A program made the translations under genes and the position numbers. A DNA stretch of 64,000 nucleotides from Powellomyces hirtus. Taxonomy: Eukaryota > Chytridiomycota > Chytridiomycetes > Spizellomycetales > Powellomycetaceae. Where the stretch lies: positions 496,001 through 560,000 of the forward strand of contig JAHLKG010000001.1 in assembly GCA_025526995.1 (NCBI GenBank), read 5' to 3'. Within the stretch, counting starts at the first letter, position 1; the number at the start of each line of letters is the position of its first letter. Shown here piece after piece: positions 1-10,248 of this stretch. The notes under the pieces were generated by a model. The model saw only the letters and a program-made list of their open reading frames with translations, had not been told where the DNA came from and ran no database searches.

Positions 1-1031
1 AACTCGTTGCGGTGGGTCTAGTGGTGTTCTTACAGCAAGAGCAAGGGAACATGACGGTCAACAAAAAGCGAAACTGAGCACCTTCAGACGTAGGCAAAAT
101 CCTACCACTTGGTTTTTGAAATGATAATCGTAAAATACTCCCGGGTTTGATATATTTGTCGGTACATTGAGCGCACCATTGGCAGTTTCTGTGATCATGT
201 TCAACTGTCCAAAGTTGCCCGTCATGGCGTCTTGCATGATGGCGATATTGACACCTGGCGAGGCTAAGAACATGGCAGCCTGACCACCTTCTGTGGTAAC
301 AAAGCCAGAGAGACCGAGCTGGGTCTGAGCTTTGGTTGCTTGCCATGCAATTGAAACACTGTACACCAGATGTGTCGAACATATTGGTCAAGGGTTTCCA
401 AACTGTCACAATCGGGATTAGAGTTCCGCGTTAACTTACGCGGCAGGATAGTCTCGCAAAAAATGTGGCTCCACTCCCCTGATAGCGATGTCGTCCAAGG
501 CTTCACGAATCACTACATTTGATCCTAGCAGCTGTGCATGCTTGGGCACGGTAGAAATCATGCTGTATGCACTGTCGTACGCACGCCCCATGGCATCATT
601 GGCGAGCGTGGCCGTAACTGACGAGTGGTAGAGATGAGCGGCTTCATTTTTGAATGGAGAAAAACTGCACCTACTTTTGTCTACCGTTTTATCAGCACCC
701 TATCGTTAAGTTTAGTCCACGTTTCTCTTTCCCGTTCCCCCACTCCCGGCTCTTTGCCAAGAAATACCTGGAATGAAAGCGAGCCTATGATGCCGCTGGT
801 CACAGCCGCAATAATCACTGTAATACCTGTACAAACGTGGCTATACCGTGAATAAGACCTGGCTAGTGCTGCTTGCGAATGCCATCACCTACCTATCAAA
901 GGGACCATGTACGGCACTCGAAAGTTGATATCAGGCATGGTTTTCCCCAAATCATTGGCGCCATTCTTTCCCTGAGGAGAGGTTGTCTCCGCAGTCCTGG
1001 TCAACCCAGACTCGGGATTGCTGGAAGACAT
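1..1031 (-). CDS. Putative single-pass membrane protein, 5' part only (runs off the left edge)
   Basis: Exons read from splice signals: 893-1031, 721-826, 440-664 and 106-358, with more beyond position 1. The start is ATG at 1029-1031. A hydrophilic N-terminus of about 46 residues (beginning MSSSNPESG) is followed by one clear transmembrane segment (ITVIIAAVTSGIIGSLSF). A long, probably extracytosolic region follows, containing VTATLANDAMGRAYDSAYSM and GFVTTEGGQAAMFLASP. Introns have GTAGGT, GTGGAC and GTAAGT donors, and the reading phases agree across all four exons. The layout of short cytosolic tail, one membrane helix and large outer domain suits a receptor or sensor, but I do not recognise the family and any C-terminal catalytic domain lies outside the window. 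Function is therefore not assigned. Confidence 0.5.
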
Positions 1032-1710
1032 GGTAGAAGATCAGCTTGTTCACTGCGCTGTAGATTTGTTTCGACTTTTTCATACAAGCGTTCGCTTAAA
1101 TTAGTTGGACTTGAACGACTATTTAATTTCTAGAAACGACGACTAAGTTTTGGAAACTGCTCTGTTTCTTCCAGATAAGCGTTGAAGCGCTCATTCATCG
1201 TTAAAATGGCTCAAAATAGCATTGTTGAACTACCATCGTTCCCCTCCCATTGGTTAAACTCCGCTCCCCGATTCATTTTTGGCGACAGCGATCAGGTGCC
1301 TCAATGAAGTCATTGGAACCTCCTATTTAGAACAGCCTGTTCCAAGCGGTAACGTCCTCGCAATTGCAGCACTTTGGTAAGTGGTTAATCTATTGCCTTC
1401 CTTACAACTTCTTCTAGAATTGATCCTGCTTCGTGATGAACATTTTTATGAACACTCCTGCTGCACGAATGACCAAGCATACCATAAGCTCAGTACCATT
1501 TCGCCTACCCTAACCGAAACCCGAAGGATGCGAGGCATCCACATAACCGACCCCACTCCATTATTACTGACAGTATCGTCGCGCCACTCCGCTCAACGCG
1601 TAAGCCAAATGTCGGAGGCGGCGATCTGAGCTCCTACAGTCTCTAGCAGTTGGTTTGTGCAGCTTTTTGACGGGTTCAGTTTAAACACCCCATATCCCAA
1701 ATGACTGAAC
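1032..1710. other. Intergenic region between two divergent genes
   Basis: This is the shared upstream region of the left-edge membrane protein (-) and the Cys-cluster protein (+). Short open frames here show no family resemblance. I see no RNA gene or repeat. Confidence 0.5.
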
Positions 1711-4472
1711 ATGGACTGGAATCATAGCTTCAAAGACGAGGAAAATTTTTGGGAAGCTCTTCTGGTAAGTATGGACCGATCTTGGCATTCCTATTTGGTC
1801 AAGCGCACGCTGTATCGGAAACCATTCAACTTGACAGCTCGTGGTGGTAAAGATATTATTCGTTTGGTCTCATATTTATGACGTTGCTTTTAGGATCCAT
1901 CTATATTCATAGAGCAAGTTCCAACAGAAAGTTCTCCGCCACCATCTGCACCTGCTTTTGCGCTATCTGCCTCATCGTCGGCGCTAGACGACTTACTTTC
2001 CTCCTTGTCCCAAAACTTACCGAACAATGACTCGCGTCGATCACAACCTTTGGCCAACGTCGGGTACCGGAGCAATTTTACAAACGACATTGCAACTGCT
2101 TTCAACGGTCCGCAGGTCAAAGCCGAGGACCGGAGCGATCCTCTGAAAAACAACGCTACCGCCTTCCATGGCCAGCAGGCTAAAAGCGAATTCTGGAGCG
2201 ACATTCTGAAGAACAATGCAGCCGGCTTCAACGGCCAGCAATTTGAGCCGCTGCAAGAGATTCGGTTGCAATCCCATTCGGTTCCCACCGTCAATGGTTC
2301 TCTGCACATGCAAAGTCATCCAGTTGGTTGGATACCTACACAGCAGCAGTTGCCTTACGCCTATCCATATCCATTGCCCACTGTTCCATCCAACATACCC
2401 TCATTGAACCCACACGAAGAGTTTGCCTTCTTGAATGATGTACCCTTTGCTCAAACTTCTGCGCCGACAAACAGGCACCACGTTCATCCTCAGAACAGGC
2501 AATACACCTATGCCGGCGGAAGCGTTGGGCAACCGTTGATCAACTTCGATCCACCTTCGTACTCTTCTTCTGCAGTGACTTATCCTTCGAGTATCGCTGG
2601 CGTGACTGGACCTCTATCTAGCAGGGATGGGTTTCCTAAGCCGTCATTTCTCGCCATGCTCGGAGCAGATAATACCTCGTCATCAGCTCTGCGATCACAT
2701 CCAATTCCGCATTCAGCGATCCAAATACCATCGCCAGCACCATCTACCGATCAAAGCCGACCTCCGATAGCATTGTCCTGTAACAAGGACTCCACCTCGG
2801 TGATTACGTTCACGTCAACCGATACCACTGCAAAGTCGAGTCGTAGTGTCAACGAAACGCTGGAAGGACAGATCTTTTGCAAAAAATGCAAATCTTGCAT
2901 AGCTACTGTCTTGGCATTCAACACCGTTACATCACAGCATATCTCGGAAGCATATGCGGTGGATATGGTGTGTGATGCATGTCAGGCGCTGGATCGCCGT
3001 GGAAGCTCGTCGTTGAAGAGAGGCGCTCGTCCGGATTTGGACTGTTACTTGTGTGCTAGGCGCATTGGGGCAGGGGGATTAGTGGGAAAAGACCGGACGG
3101 TTATCGGGGCGACTGGTAAGTCCGAACATGGTTCTGGTACCTCTGAGAAGCCGACTGTGGACAGCTACGGGTACCTGAAGAGCGGCGCCTATCCGCTGGA
3201 ATGGGTTTGTGCAGCATGCCACAAAGATTTCCGGCTGTGCACAGCTTGTGGGGGCGGAGGGAGATACAGGTACGAAAAGGATGGATTGGAGGTTTGCATG
3301 GAAAGCGCGCGCGGGGTGAGTATACTTGCTAACCACTTGTTTTGGGGAATGCGTAGAAGCGGAAAATGGAGACCGAAAGCATTGTTTGAAGACCGCAAAA
3401 GTTGCACCTTGTCGCATGTGCGCTATAAGAAAGAGTCGGAGTTCTCGATCCACGACATGGAACTGGAGGGACACTTACTCAATGACATACTGACGGACTG
3501 CGGGGTGACCTTCAGGGACTTTTGGTATTCCATGTAAGTAGTTTCTGATGACAGGGCATTTATATGATTTTTCTCAATGTCTGACTTCTAAACAGGTTGA
3601 TGACCCCGAAAGTTCTGTCTGGCAAAGGGGAAGCGGGAATCAATCTCATCAAAGACGTGGTTACCGAATGGTGGAACAGCTTACGGACGGCTTTGACAAA
3701 GCGCGATACGCTACCCGAAGGCAAACGGCTGTACTTAGCGTGTGCGTGGAAAGAAGAAGCCAAAAAAGCCAAATCGAAAATAAAAACCGACCCCAACCTC
3801 TCCATGAAGGAAAGAGGATGGCTTCTCCACGGCTACCACATTTTCGAGTGGAACATCCAGCAACGATCTGTCCAGCTCGGGTCCACCACATTCCGACAAA
3901 TGTCCGCCGAGTCCTTCCTCACCGTCATCGACACGTGTGTAGTCGGTCTATACAAATTGTACGCCCAATGCAAGGGCGACCACACCCAGTGGCCCACCCA
4001 CATGTGGCGGCACGGCCGGCCGAGCCTAGTCCCCGCCGCCGACAAACTGATCCGCGAACATGGGTTTATGACCAAGCAGGACTTGGCGCGATACCCGCTC
4101 GACCCCGCTTTCCTCGAACAAACCCGCAACGCAGTCGACGAAAACTCTCTGTGGCGAGAACTCGGTTCGCATGCCACCAACCGACTGACCCTCCAAATGT
4201 GGCAACTTCCGACCGAACCGCCCCACATGGCTTCCCCACCCACGACCCTCGACGCATCGAACCCGCAACTCGTCAATGGCTTGCTCAAAGTCCACACTCT
4301 GCATAAATGCATCGATAGCAAGTCCGTCAATACCGAGACGTGTCGAATCAAAACGATCCATGAAATGCCCGGCGGCTGGTTCCGCGGATCGATGGCTCTG
4401 GATGGATATGTGCCTGGAAAACATACGCTGCGGTTTGGTGAGAATGGGCCGTTTTTTATACCTCTCGAGTAA
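1711..4472 (+). CDS. Unrecognised Cys-cluster (CxxC-rich) protein, 856 aa
   Basis: Three exons join in frame: 1711-1764, 1894-3533 and 3596-4472. The first encodes only 18 residues (MDWNHSFKDEENFWEALL) and ends at a GTAAGT donor. A Ser/Pro/Gln/Asn-rich, probably disordered segment covers about residues 19-340. From about residue 347 there is a run of Cys pairs (CKKCKSC, CDAC, CYLC, CAAC, CTAC) that looks metal-binding. A well-folded-looking C-terminal half follows, with GYHIFEWNIQQRSVQLGS and WFRGSMALDGYVPGKHTLRF. The arrangement of disordered N-terminus plus Cys clusters suggests a nuclear regulatory protein, but I do not recognise the family. The gene model is more certain than any role. 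Confidence 0.75.
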
Positions 4473-5777
4473 ACGTAGCATTCCCATTCCCCGCGCCCAT
4501 GTAGCTTTAGCTTTATTTTTAGTTTTATAGAATTTTGGGACCGCCTTTTTGCGTATATATTTTTTTTGTTTTGTTTTCTGGATTACACTTTAAGACAGAG
4601 CAATCTAGACGTTGTATAACTTGAGGCTATGGCAATATCAAGACAAATTATGATCACCATAGCATAATAGGAACGGTCTTGAGAGCCATGCTTGTGTTAA
4701 ATATTGAATTGTAGGACAACCTGTGTGTCAGTGTTTCCAATAAACAAGGGGTCGGATCTTTCCCTTGGTTCTTAGTGCGAAGAGCTTAAGCGTCGGTTTC
4801 GCATCACGGTGCTCGTAATGTTACATCGGACGGGTGTGGGCGACGTGGGTTGATCATTGATGGGTCATAAAAATTTGGCAATGAGTTGGCAAGCGGTATA
4901 CCGTCTGGGCCAACCAGTCTTGACAAAATCGCCATGACCCGAGATGGGAAATGTCTAACAGTGGGCGGTTGCTTCATAGGTTAAACCTGCTTCTCCACAT
5001 TCTCCACAGAACCCCTGGTCCACCCCCTCGTGCGTTTTTCTCCGTCTCCGTTTCAAGGGTTTGTGTGCGACGGGGGCCTTCTTTCCCCCTTTTGCCGATT
5101 TGTTTCCGTGTGGCCCAAAGGCGGCGTCAGAGCTAAAATTAGCAACAGAATCTCTCTTTTTTCACGCCTTGCGTCTCCTTGGGTTCTATTCTGGGTTACT
5201 TTTGGGCCTGGGGGTAGTGAAATCACAGGGCCCCATGGATTGGTCATGAGGTGGGCAAGTCTACAAAACCCTCCGAAACTTTCCCCCTCACCTCAAGTTG
5301 TGTCCCCCCGTCGTTCTCTTTTTTCCTTTTCTTTTCTTTTCATTTCCAAGGTAAATCTATCAAATTTTCGTGCAGAAGGAGGAGTGCTTCCTTCTCATCT
5401 AAACACGCTTCGCGCTCTGTCGCTTTCCAACGTTTTTTTTTTTTTACCCTCCCGCTCACTCCGCCATCATCCTCGCCTATCCCGCCATCAAGCAATCGGA
5501 ATTCGACACCAATATTCAAAAGTACCTACGCGGAACTGCGTGCACCGCGTGCTTACTCGTCAGCATCTTACAGTGATTTCGGCTTTGGAATTGTATCAGA
5601 ACCCTTCTTCCTTCTGCGTTTTCGACTCCACGAACCAAGGTGGTTTTCCGCCTCGTCCCATCGATCAACGGAAGAACCCCCCCCCCCCCCGTCGCGTGGG
5701 AGGGCAGCGTTTCTCCGTACTTTGTTCCTGTGTCTCTTTTTACTCGGTCAAGTAAACGAAAGGAAAACCCTAACATC
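4473..5777. promoter_or_regulatory. Long 5' flank and probable leader of the APSES-GATA gene
   Basis: About 1.3 kb without a convincing gene. The last 800 bases are strongly pyrimidine-rich on the + strand, with T and C runs including a C14 tract at 5677-5690, as expected for a long leader. Open frames overlapping it are low-complexity. An intron in the leader is possible but I cannot place it. Confidence 0.4.
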
Positions 5778-7619
5778 ATGACTATCCGCCCAGCATCTTA
5801 CAGCGGAGTGCGGGTGTACGAGATTCAAGCTCGCGGAGTCCCCGTCATGCGTCGTATGGCCGACGCGTATATCAACGCCACCCAGATCCTCCGGGCCGCC
5901 GGATTGCCCAAACCCCAGCGCACCAAGATTCTCGAGCGGGACGTGACGGGCGGCATTCATGAGAAAGTGCAGGGTGGTTACGCGGGCTTCCAGGGGACCT
6001 GGATTCCGCTTGACAGCGCGCGCCTCCTGGCCGCTGCCCACGGCGTTGAACAGGATTTGGAAGAACTTTTTTCCTACACGCCCAAGCCCGGCGACTCGGA
6101 ACTTCCGGCCAAGGAAAAACGCAAGCGGGCTCCCAAGGAACCGGCTGCTGTTCACAAGGAAGAGAAGCCGAAAAATGTGGTGATTCGTGAGCCGGCGGCC
6201 ATGACGCCCCTTCCCCGCGAAGACGAGTTCAAACCGAAGGAAAAATGGACTTCCAGTTCGTCCTCACACCCGAGCGATAACGGCTTCCAAGCCAGTGATG
6301 GGATGCCATCTTCCGCCTCAGACAATGACGCGTACAACCAACCCATGATGCTCCCCCACCCTATGCACGACCAGCATGAAGAAGACGCCGCCGGCATGCT
6401 TCACCATCAACAGCAAATGCCGGGCACTCCTGAAAATCGTCGCACCACAAAAATGTCGCTGCGACCGCCCGGCACTCGCGTCAAGAGACGACCCGTCTAC
6501 CCTGGCGAAGACGATGAAGAATCCTACGTCCCGTCTCACCCTACTCCGCCGTCCTCGGGCAAGAAACGTCGTTACGATAGCCCCGTGCACCACCTTCGCG
6601 GACCCTCGCCTGTTAACCTGGCCAAGGAGATGCAAGCGTATGTGGGTGGCGGTGGCGTATCCCACTTTAGCCGTTCGCCCAGCGTGTCCCGCGACAAGAC
6701 GCCTCCGCACGCCGGGAAACGATGCGAAGGATGCGGCGTGACGTCCACTCCACAATGGCGCCGGGGGCCCTCGGGCAAACGCACGCTTTGCAACGCTTGT
6801 GGTGTCAAATGGTCGTTTGGCCGCCTCAACCCTCAGAGCGGCAAGTCGCATACCGGTGATGACGACGACGATGAAAGCGAGACCAGTTCGTCAGAGTCGG
6901 ACGACATGGAGGTTGATATTGTCGAACACAACCCGTTGCAGTTTTTGCACGACCCACAGCACCACGTCCCGGGACCCATGGACCAACTTCTGCTTGCCGC
7001 CGCGTACGGCCTTCAGAATGTCGACAACGATATACCCGGCGCCCCACTCCCTGCGGCTGCTTCCGCAGGGCCCCGGGGAACCAAGAGAGCGGCTGGCACC
7101 CAGCCGCTCCAGGGTACGTTGTCGCCGGGCGGCACTGGCCCGTCAACGGCCCACCTTGAGAGCCAAATCAAAGTGCTCAAGCGCAAACTGCGCGAATCGG
7201 AACGCGGGCGCAAACGGCTCTGCAAGATCCTCGAAGAAGCCGTGCACGACGATTCCAAGATTGACAACGGGTACCGCCGAGTCGTCAGCAAAGTCGCGGC
7301 CAGCTCCTCCACCACCAGCAGCGGCATCAACAGCGTCCACTACGCGTCCAGCAGCCGCCGCCCCATTGCCCAACCCCGCTCCACCACCACCGGCGGCCCG
7401 TACAACTACGCCCTCCCGCGCTACCGCCCGCTCGCGACCCCGCCGCCCCAGCAGCAACAACAACAACAGTCCGAGTCTGAATCGGACGACTCGGCCGACG
7501 ACGCCGCGGAACAAGTCGTCGTCATCCGCTTCCTGCGCGCGGTCCGCGAGAACCGCAAAAAAATGGAATACAATATTGGCCGCATGTGCCTCACCTCCAC
7601 AGCAACCGCGTGCCACTAG
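5778..7619 (+). CDS. APSES (KilA-N) transcription factor with a GATA zinc finger, 613 aa
   Basis: One uninterrupted exon. I chose ATG 5778 because the APSES domain begins a few codons later; the frame is open upstream but that sequence is leader-like. Residues 5-105 match the Mbp1/Swi4 DNA-binding domain: [32 protein letters not shown], then [19 protein letters not shown]. Residues about 316-345 form a GATA finger with spacing C-X2-C-X18-C-X2-C (C316, C319, C338, C341) and the [10 protein letters not shown] and CNACG signatures. A basic coiled coil lies at about 455-490. The C-terminus is Gln/Ser/acidic-rich. Mbp1/Swi4 ankyrin repeats are not seen. In Dikarya, APSES proteins drive G1/S or developmental genes, and GATA fingers serve nitrogen, light or iron control; having both in one chain is unusual. 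Predicted nuclear; targets unknown. Confidence 0.9.
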   Translation: MTIRPASYSGVRVYEIQARGVPVMRRMADAYINATQILRAAGLPKPQRTKILERDVTGGIHEKVQGGYAGFQGTWIPLDSARLLAAAHGVEQDLEELFSYTPKPGDSELPAKEKRKRAPKEPAAVHKEEKPKNVVIREPAAMTPLPREDEFKPKEKWTSSSSSHPSDNGFQASDGMPSSASDNDAYNQPMMLPHPMHDQHEEDAAGMLHHQQQMPGTPENRRTTKMSLRPPGTRVKRRPVYPGEDDEESYVPSHPTPPSSGKKRRYDSPVHHLRGPSPVNLAKEMQAYVGGGGVSHFSRSPSVSRDKTPPHAGKRCEGCGVTSTPQWRRGPSGKRTLCNACGVKWSFGRLNPQSGKSHTGDDDDDESETSSSESDDMEVDIVEHNPLQFLHDPQHHVPGPMDQLLLAAAYGLQNVDNDIPGAPLPAAASAGPRGTKRAAGTQPLQGTLSPGGTGPSTAHLESQIKVLKRKLRESERGRKRLCKILEEAVHDDSKIDNGYRRVVSKVAASSSTTSSGINSVHYASSSRRPIAQPRSTTTGGPYNYALPRYRPLATPPPQQQQQQQSESESDDSADDAAEQVVVIRFLRAVRENRKKMEYNIGRMCLTSTATACH

Positions 7620-7815
7620 ACCTCCCCCCCACAAACACGTCGGAAATCAACACGCCCCCCCCCCCCCCCCACCTCATCATTTATTTATTCGCCCTAGCCC
7701 ACACCGTGCATTCTTTTTGGACATATTTTGGAATTGGGACGTGACGTCCTCGCTCTGCCCCTCGCACCTCGCATCTGGGCCTTCCCCCCCGCCGTGCGGA
7801 TACATCCCCCCCCCC

Positions 7816-8160
7816 CCCCCCACATATATTGGTAGTTTAGTTTAGCCTAGTTTTTTTGGATCCCTGTTTAGTCACGTGGTGTGGTCGGGTATCAAGAGAG
7901 CGTCTCGTTCCCCGTTATGTGTCTGTTGGTTTCCGTTGGTTCCACGCCGGCCCCCCGCAACATCCTTCCCGGTTCTCTGGGCTATTCTTTGTGTGCTTTT
8001 GTTTTTTTTCGCGCATCACACTTTATTGTGGTGTGGTCGTCGGTGGGCAAAACAATCGTTTTTTTTTTTTTTTTTTCTTGGTTTAGTTCTGCAATCTGCA
8101 ACCCCCTTTTTTTGGTTTTTATCAAGTTGCGGGCTTCTCTGGTTTTTCTGGGTCTTGATC
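7816..8160 (+). repeat. Diverged direct repeat, copy A
   Basis: Copy A shares with copy B, in the same order, TATATTGGTAGTTTAGTTTA, then TTTAGTC, TTATGTGTC, GTTGGTT, TGTGGTGTGGT, TCGGTGGGCA, a long homopolymer (T18 here, G16 in B), and AGTTGCGGG. It begins about 200 bases after the APSES-GATA stop codon. Confidence 0.8.
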
Positions 8161-9161
8161 GCGGCCCCCACTCGTTGTCGGCTCTTTTTTTTGTGGTTGG
8201 GGAAACAAACATCTGCGGGCTCTAGGGTGGGCTCTAGGGTTGGGAAAACACACAAACATACAAAGGAATGAATCAAGGACTAGTCTGGTTGGCAGTAGAA
8301 TTTTATGTTGCTGGGTGGAAACCCCACACGTTGAATAATATGAGGGGAGGGGGGGTTCTCTCTCTTGTGGGACCAGAAAAATACGGCGCATCAGAGAAGC
8401 CCTGGTCCGTTCCGGTGATTACCGTACGGTAGGCTCAGGCAACCAGCAGTCTCCCGAACGTGAGCTTGAAGACTGTGCGGTGGAGATGGACCCAGGGTTG
8501 CAAGAGAGCGCCGTATGCATTACATATTCTTGTTTCGACCATTCTTGTCTACGATTTGAACATATTTATACCTATCATGACATTATAGGTGATGAACATT
8601 ACGGTAACTATCCGACGGGAAGTTGCCGTTGTCGCATTTGGGCCCGCTATATGCTGGGCGCCCGCATTCTTGGCTGGAATCATATATACGCTGGAACATT
8701 GAGGTCGTTCTTTGCAAACTACTGAGTTGCTTCACCATCCTAGGGAGAATCCCGCAGAAGCCGAAACCGGCTGGCAATAGTGAGCGATCAGTGGTTTGGC
8801 AGGCCGCTTTCGTGCCTTCTTTATCAAAACGCCTGACATGGCTCGTCGAAAACATTTACGCCTGTAAAATGAATAACGTCCTGCCATTCGCATAAGATGA
8901 CTGTGCCTCTTAAATTTTGGTTAGAACCGGCTAGATCTGCTAGATGAACTACCTACTGTACAGTAAAGTGTTTAATGGTGAACCTCTCCTTGCCCGAGTC
9001 TTTAACTTGAGCCAAAACTTACGGAAAAACGTGCCACGAAAAATGTCAACACCTGGTGCGCCCGTTGGGGGTCTCGACGCGGGTGTGTTAGATGCAAACT
9101 CAACAGAATTCTCAATCTTATATTAAACAGATGGTTCTTAAGTTAGGAGTTACGTTGCTAG

Positions 9162-9655
9162 CAAGGACGCGGATTGGAAGCAACTTGGTCTCGTCCAAAT
9201 TCGTGTGCGTTCAACTATGCCCGAGGTGGAAGTTTTCATCCAACTCAACAAAAGTGCACCCGAGTCGGATGAAGAGGGAGAATATTGGTACTCTGTGATG
9301 AGAGATCTTCGCAAACTTCACGCAGAAGCATCGGTTGGAGACATGAACAGCTGGGACAGTTTTGGCGAGATGCGACGCTGGGGTTGGGAAATATTGTAAA
9401 TATATTATATTATATTATATATACGTTTTACATTTTTTTTTTGTTTGTTTTTGTTTTTTTAGGTGCTTTCCTTCAAATGGTGCTACATATCTCCAACTTC
9501 TCCGTGATGATGGCTTCTTGCAATTTGTGTACTCCGTTCCAATCACCCTCATACATCTTCTTTCGGGTCTTCAAAAGCATGAAATGGGATCGTGGGCACA
9601 GAAAAACATGTCGAATATCTCTATAGGGCAAATGACCATCTCCGCCCAACTGTGA
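9162..9655 (+). CDS. Weak candidate: two 3'-terminal exons of a small unrecognised gene or remnant
   Basis: Frame 9162-9395 (SKDADWKQLGLVQI through GEMRRWGWEI) can splice at a GTAAAT donor across an AT-rich 67-base intron ending TTTTTTTAG. It continues in frame at 9463-9655 (ATYLQLLRDDGFLQFVYSVP, ending ISAQL and stop). Composition looks like protein. The upstream exon and start codon could not be found, because candidate exons near 8940-9120 do not join in phase. Repeat copy B starts directly after its stop, as copy A lies in the 3' flank of the previous gene. It could be a decayed gene. Confidence 0.3.
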
Positions 9656-9665
9656 CCGGCTCCCC

Positions 9666-10000
9666 CCCCACACACGCACATATATATTGGTAGTTTAGTT
9701 TAGCCTCGTTTTTTTTTTGGATCTCTGTTTAGTCTTAGCTCGTTCACGCTCTAGACAACGCTGCGTTTCGCACCCCTTCGGTTATGTGTCGCGTTGGTTC
9801 TAACGCCAGCCTCCCCCGTTCGCGCAACATGAGTTATATATGATCGATATTGTGGTGTGGTGTAGTTGTCTGTCGGTGGGCACAAACAGACGGGGGGGGG
9901 GGGGGGGTTCCTTGTTCAGTTCCGCAAATCTGCATCCCCGCTTGTTTTGGGATAATTTTTCTTTTTCCTCAGTTGCGGGGTTTCCGCTTTTCTGCGTCGT
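9666..10000 (+). repeat. Diverged direct repeat, copy B
   Basis: This is the second copy of the segment at 7816-8160, in the same orientation and about 1.85 kb downstream. Matching blocks keep their order but are separated by substitutions and indels, so the duplication is not recent. Confidence 0.8.
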
Positions 10001-10248
10001 CAAAAACAGTGGGGGTAAGGGACACAGGACCCAGGACCAGCAGCAGCAGAATCAGCAGCGGCAGAGCAGAGTAGGAGGCCAATGCGCCGCATGTGTATAT
10101 TTACATAACCAAGAAAGAAAAGAGAAAAAAGACAAAACAAAAAACCACATAACGACAGGGATCCACAAAACAAAAGCCACACGGCACCACACGTCATCCA
10201 AGAACGCAGGGGGCGTCAACAACCACCATCACTCTATAAACATGTTCC

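Larger units (their letters stand above)
7620..10248. other. Gene-poor 2.6 kb region with homopolymers and a duplicated segment
   Basis: The region follows the APSES-GATA stop codon and precedes the 3' end of ATP-citrate lyase. It contains C16 runs at 7655-7670 and 7806-7821, T18 at 8059-8076 and G16 at 9892-9907, two diverged direct copies of a roughly 340-bp segment, and one weak two-exon candidate near 9162-9655. Nothing else is convincing. Confidence 0.5.

Noticed and set aside
721..826. Apparent frame break after the transmembrane exon of the left-edge gene
   Set aside because: Using the later donor GTGGAC at 715-720 instead of GTATTT makes the exons join in phase.
6318..7845. Alternative frames of 177-348 codons overlapping the APSES-GATA gene
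   Set aside because: They are Arg/Pro/Ala-rich shadows caused by GC-rich codons; the APSES and GATA motifs fix the true frame.
8210..8245. CTAGGG-rich words resembling telomere repeats
   Set aside because: There are only two or three imperfect units, too few and too diverged to be an interstitial telomere.
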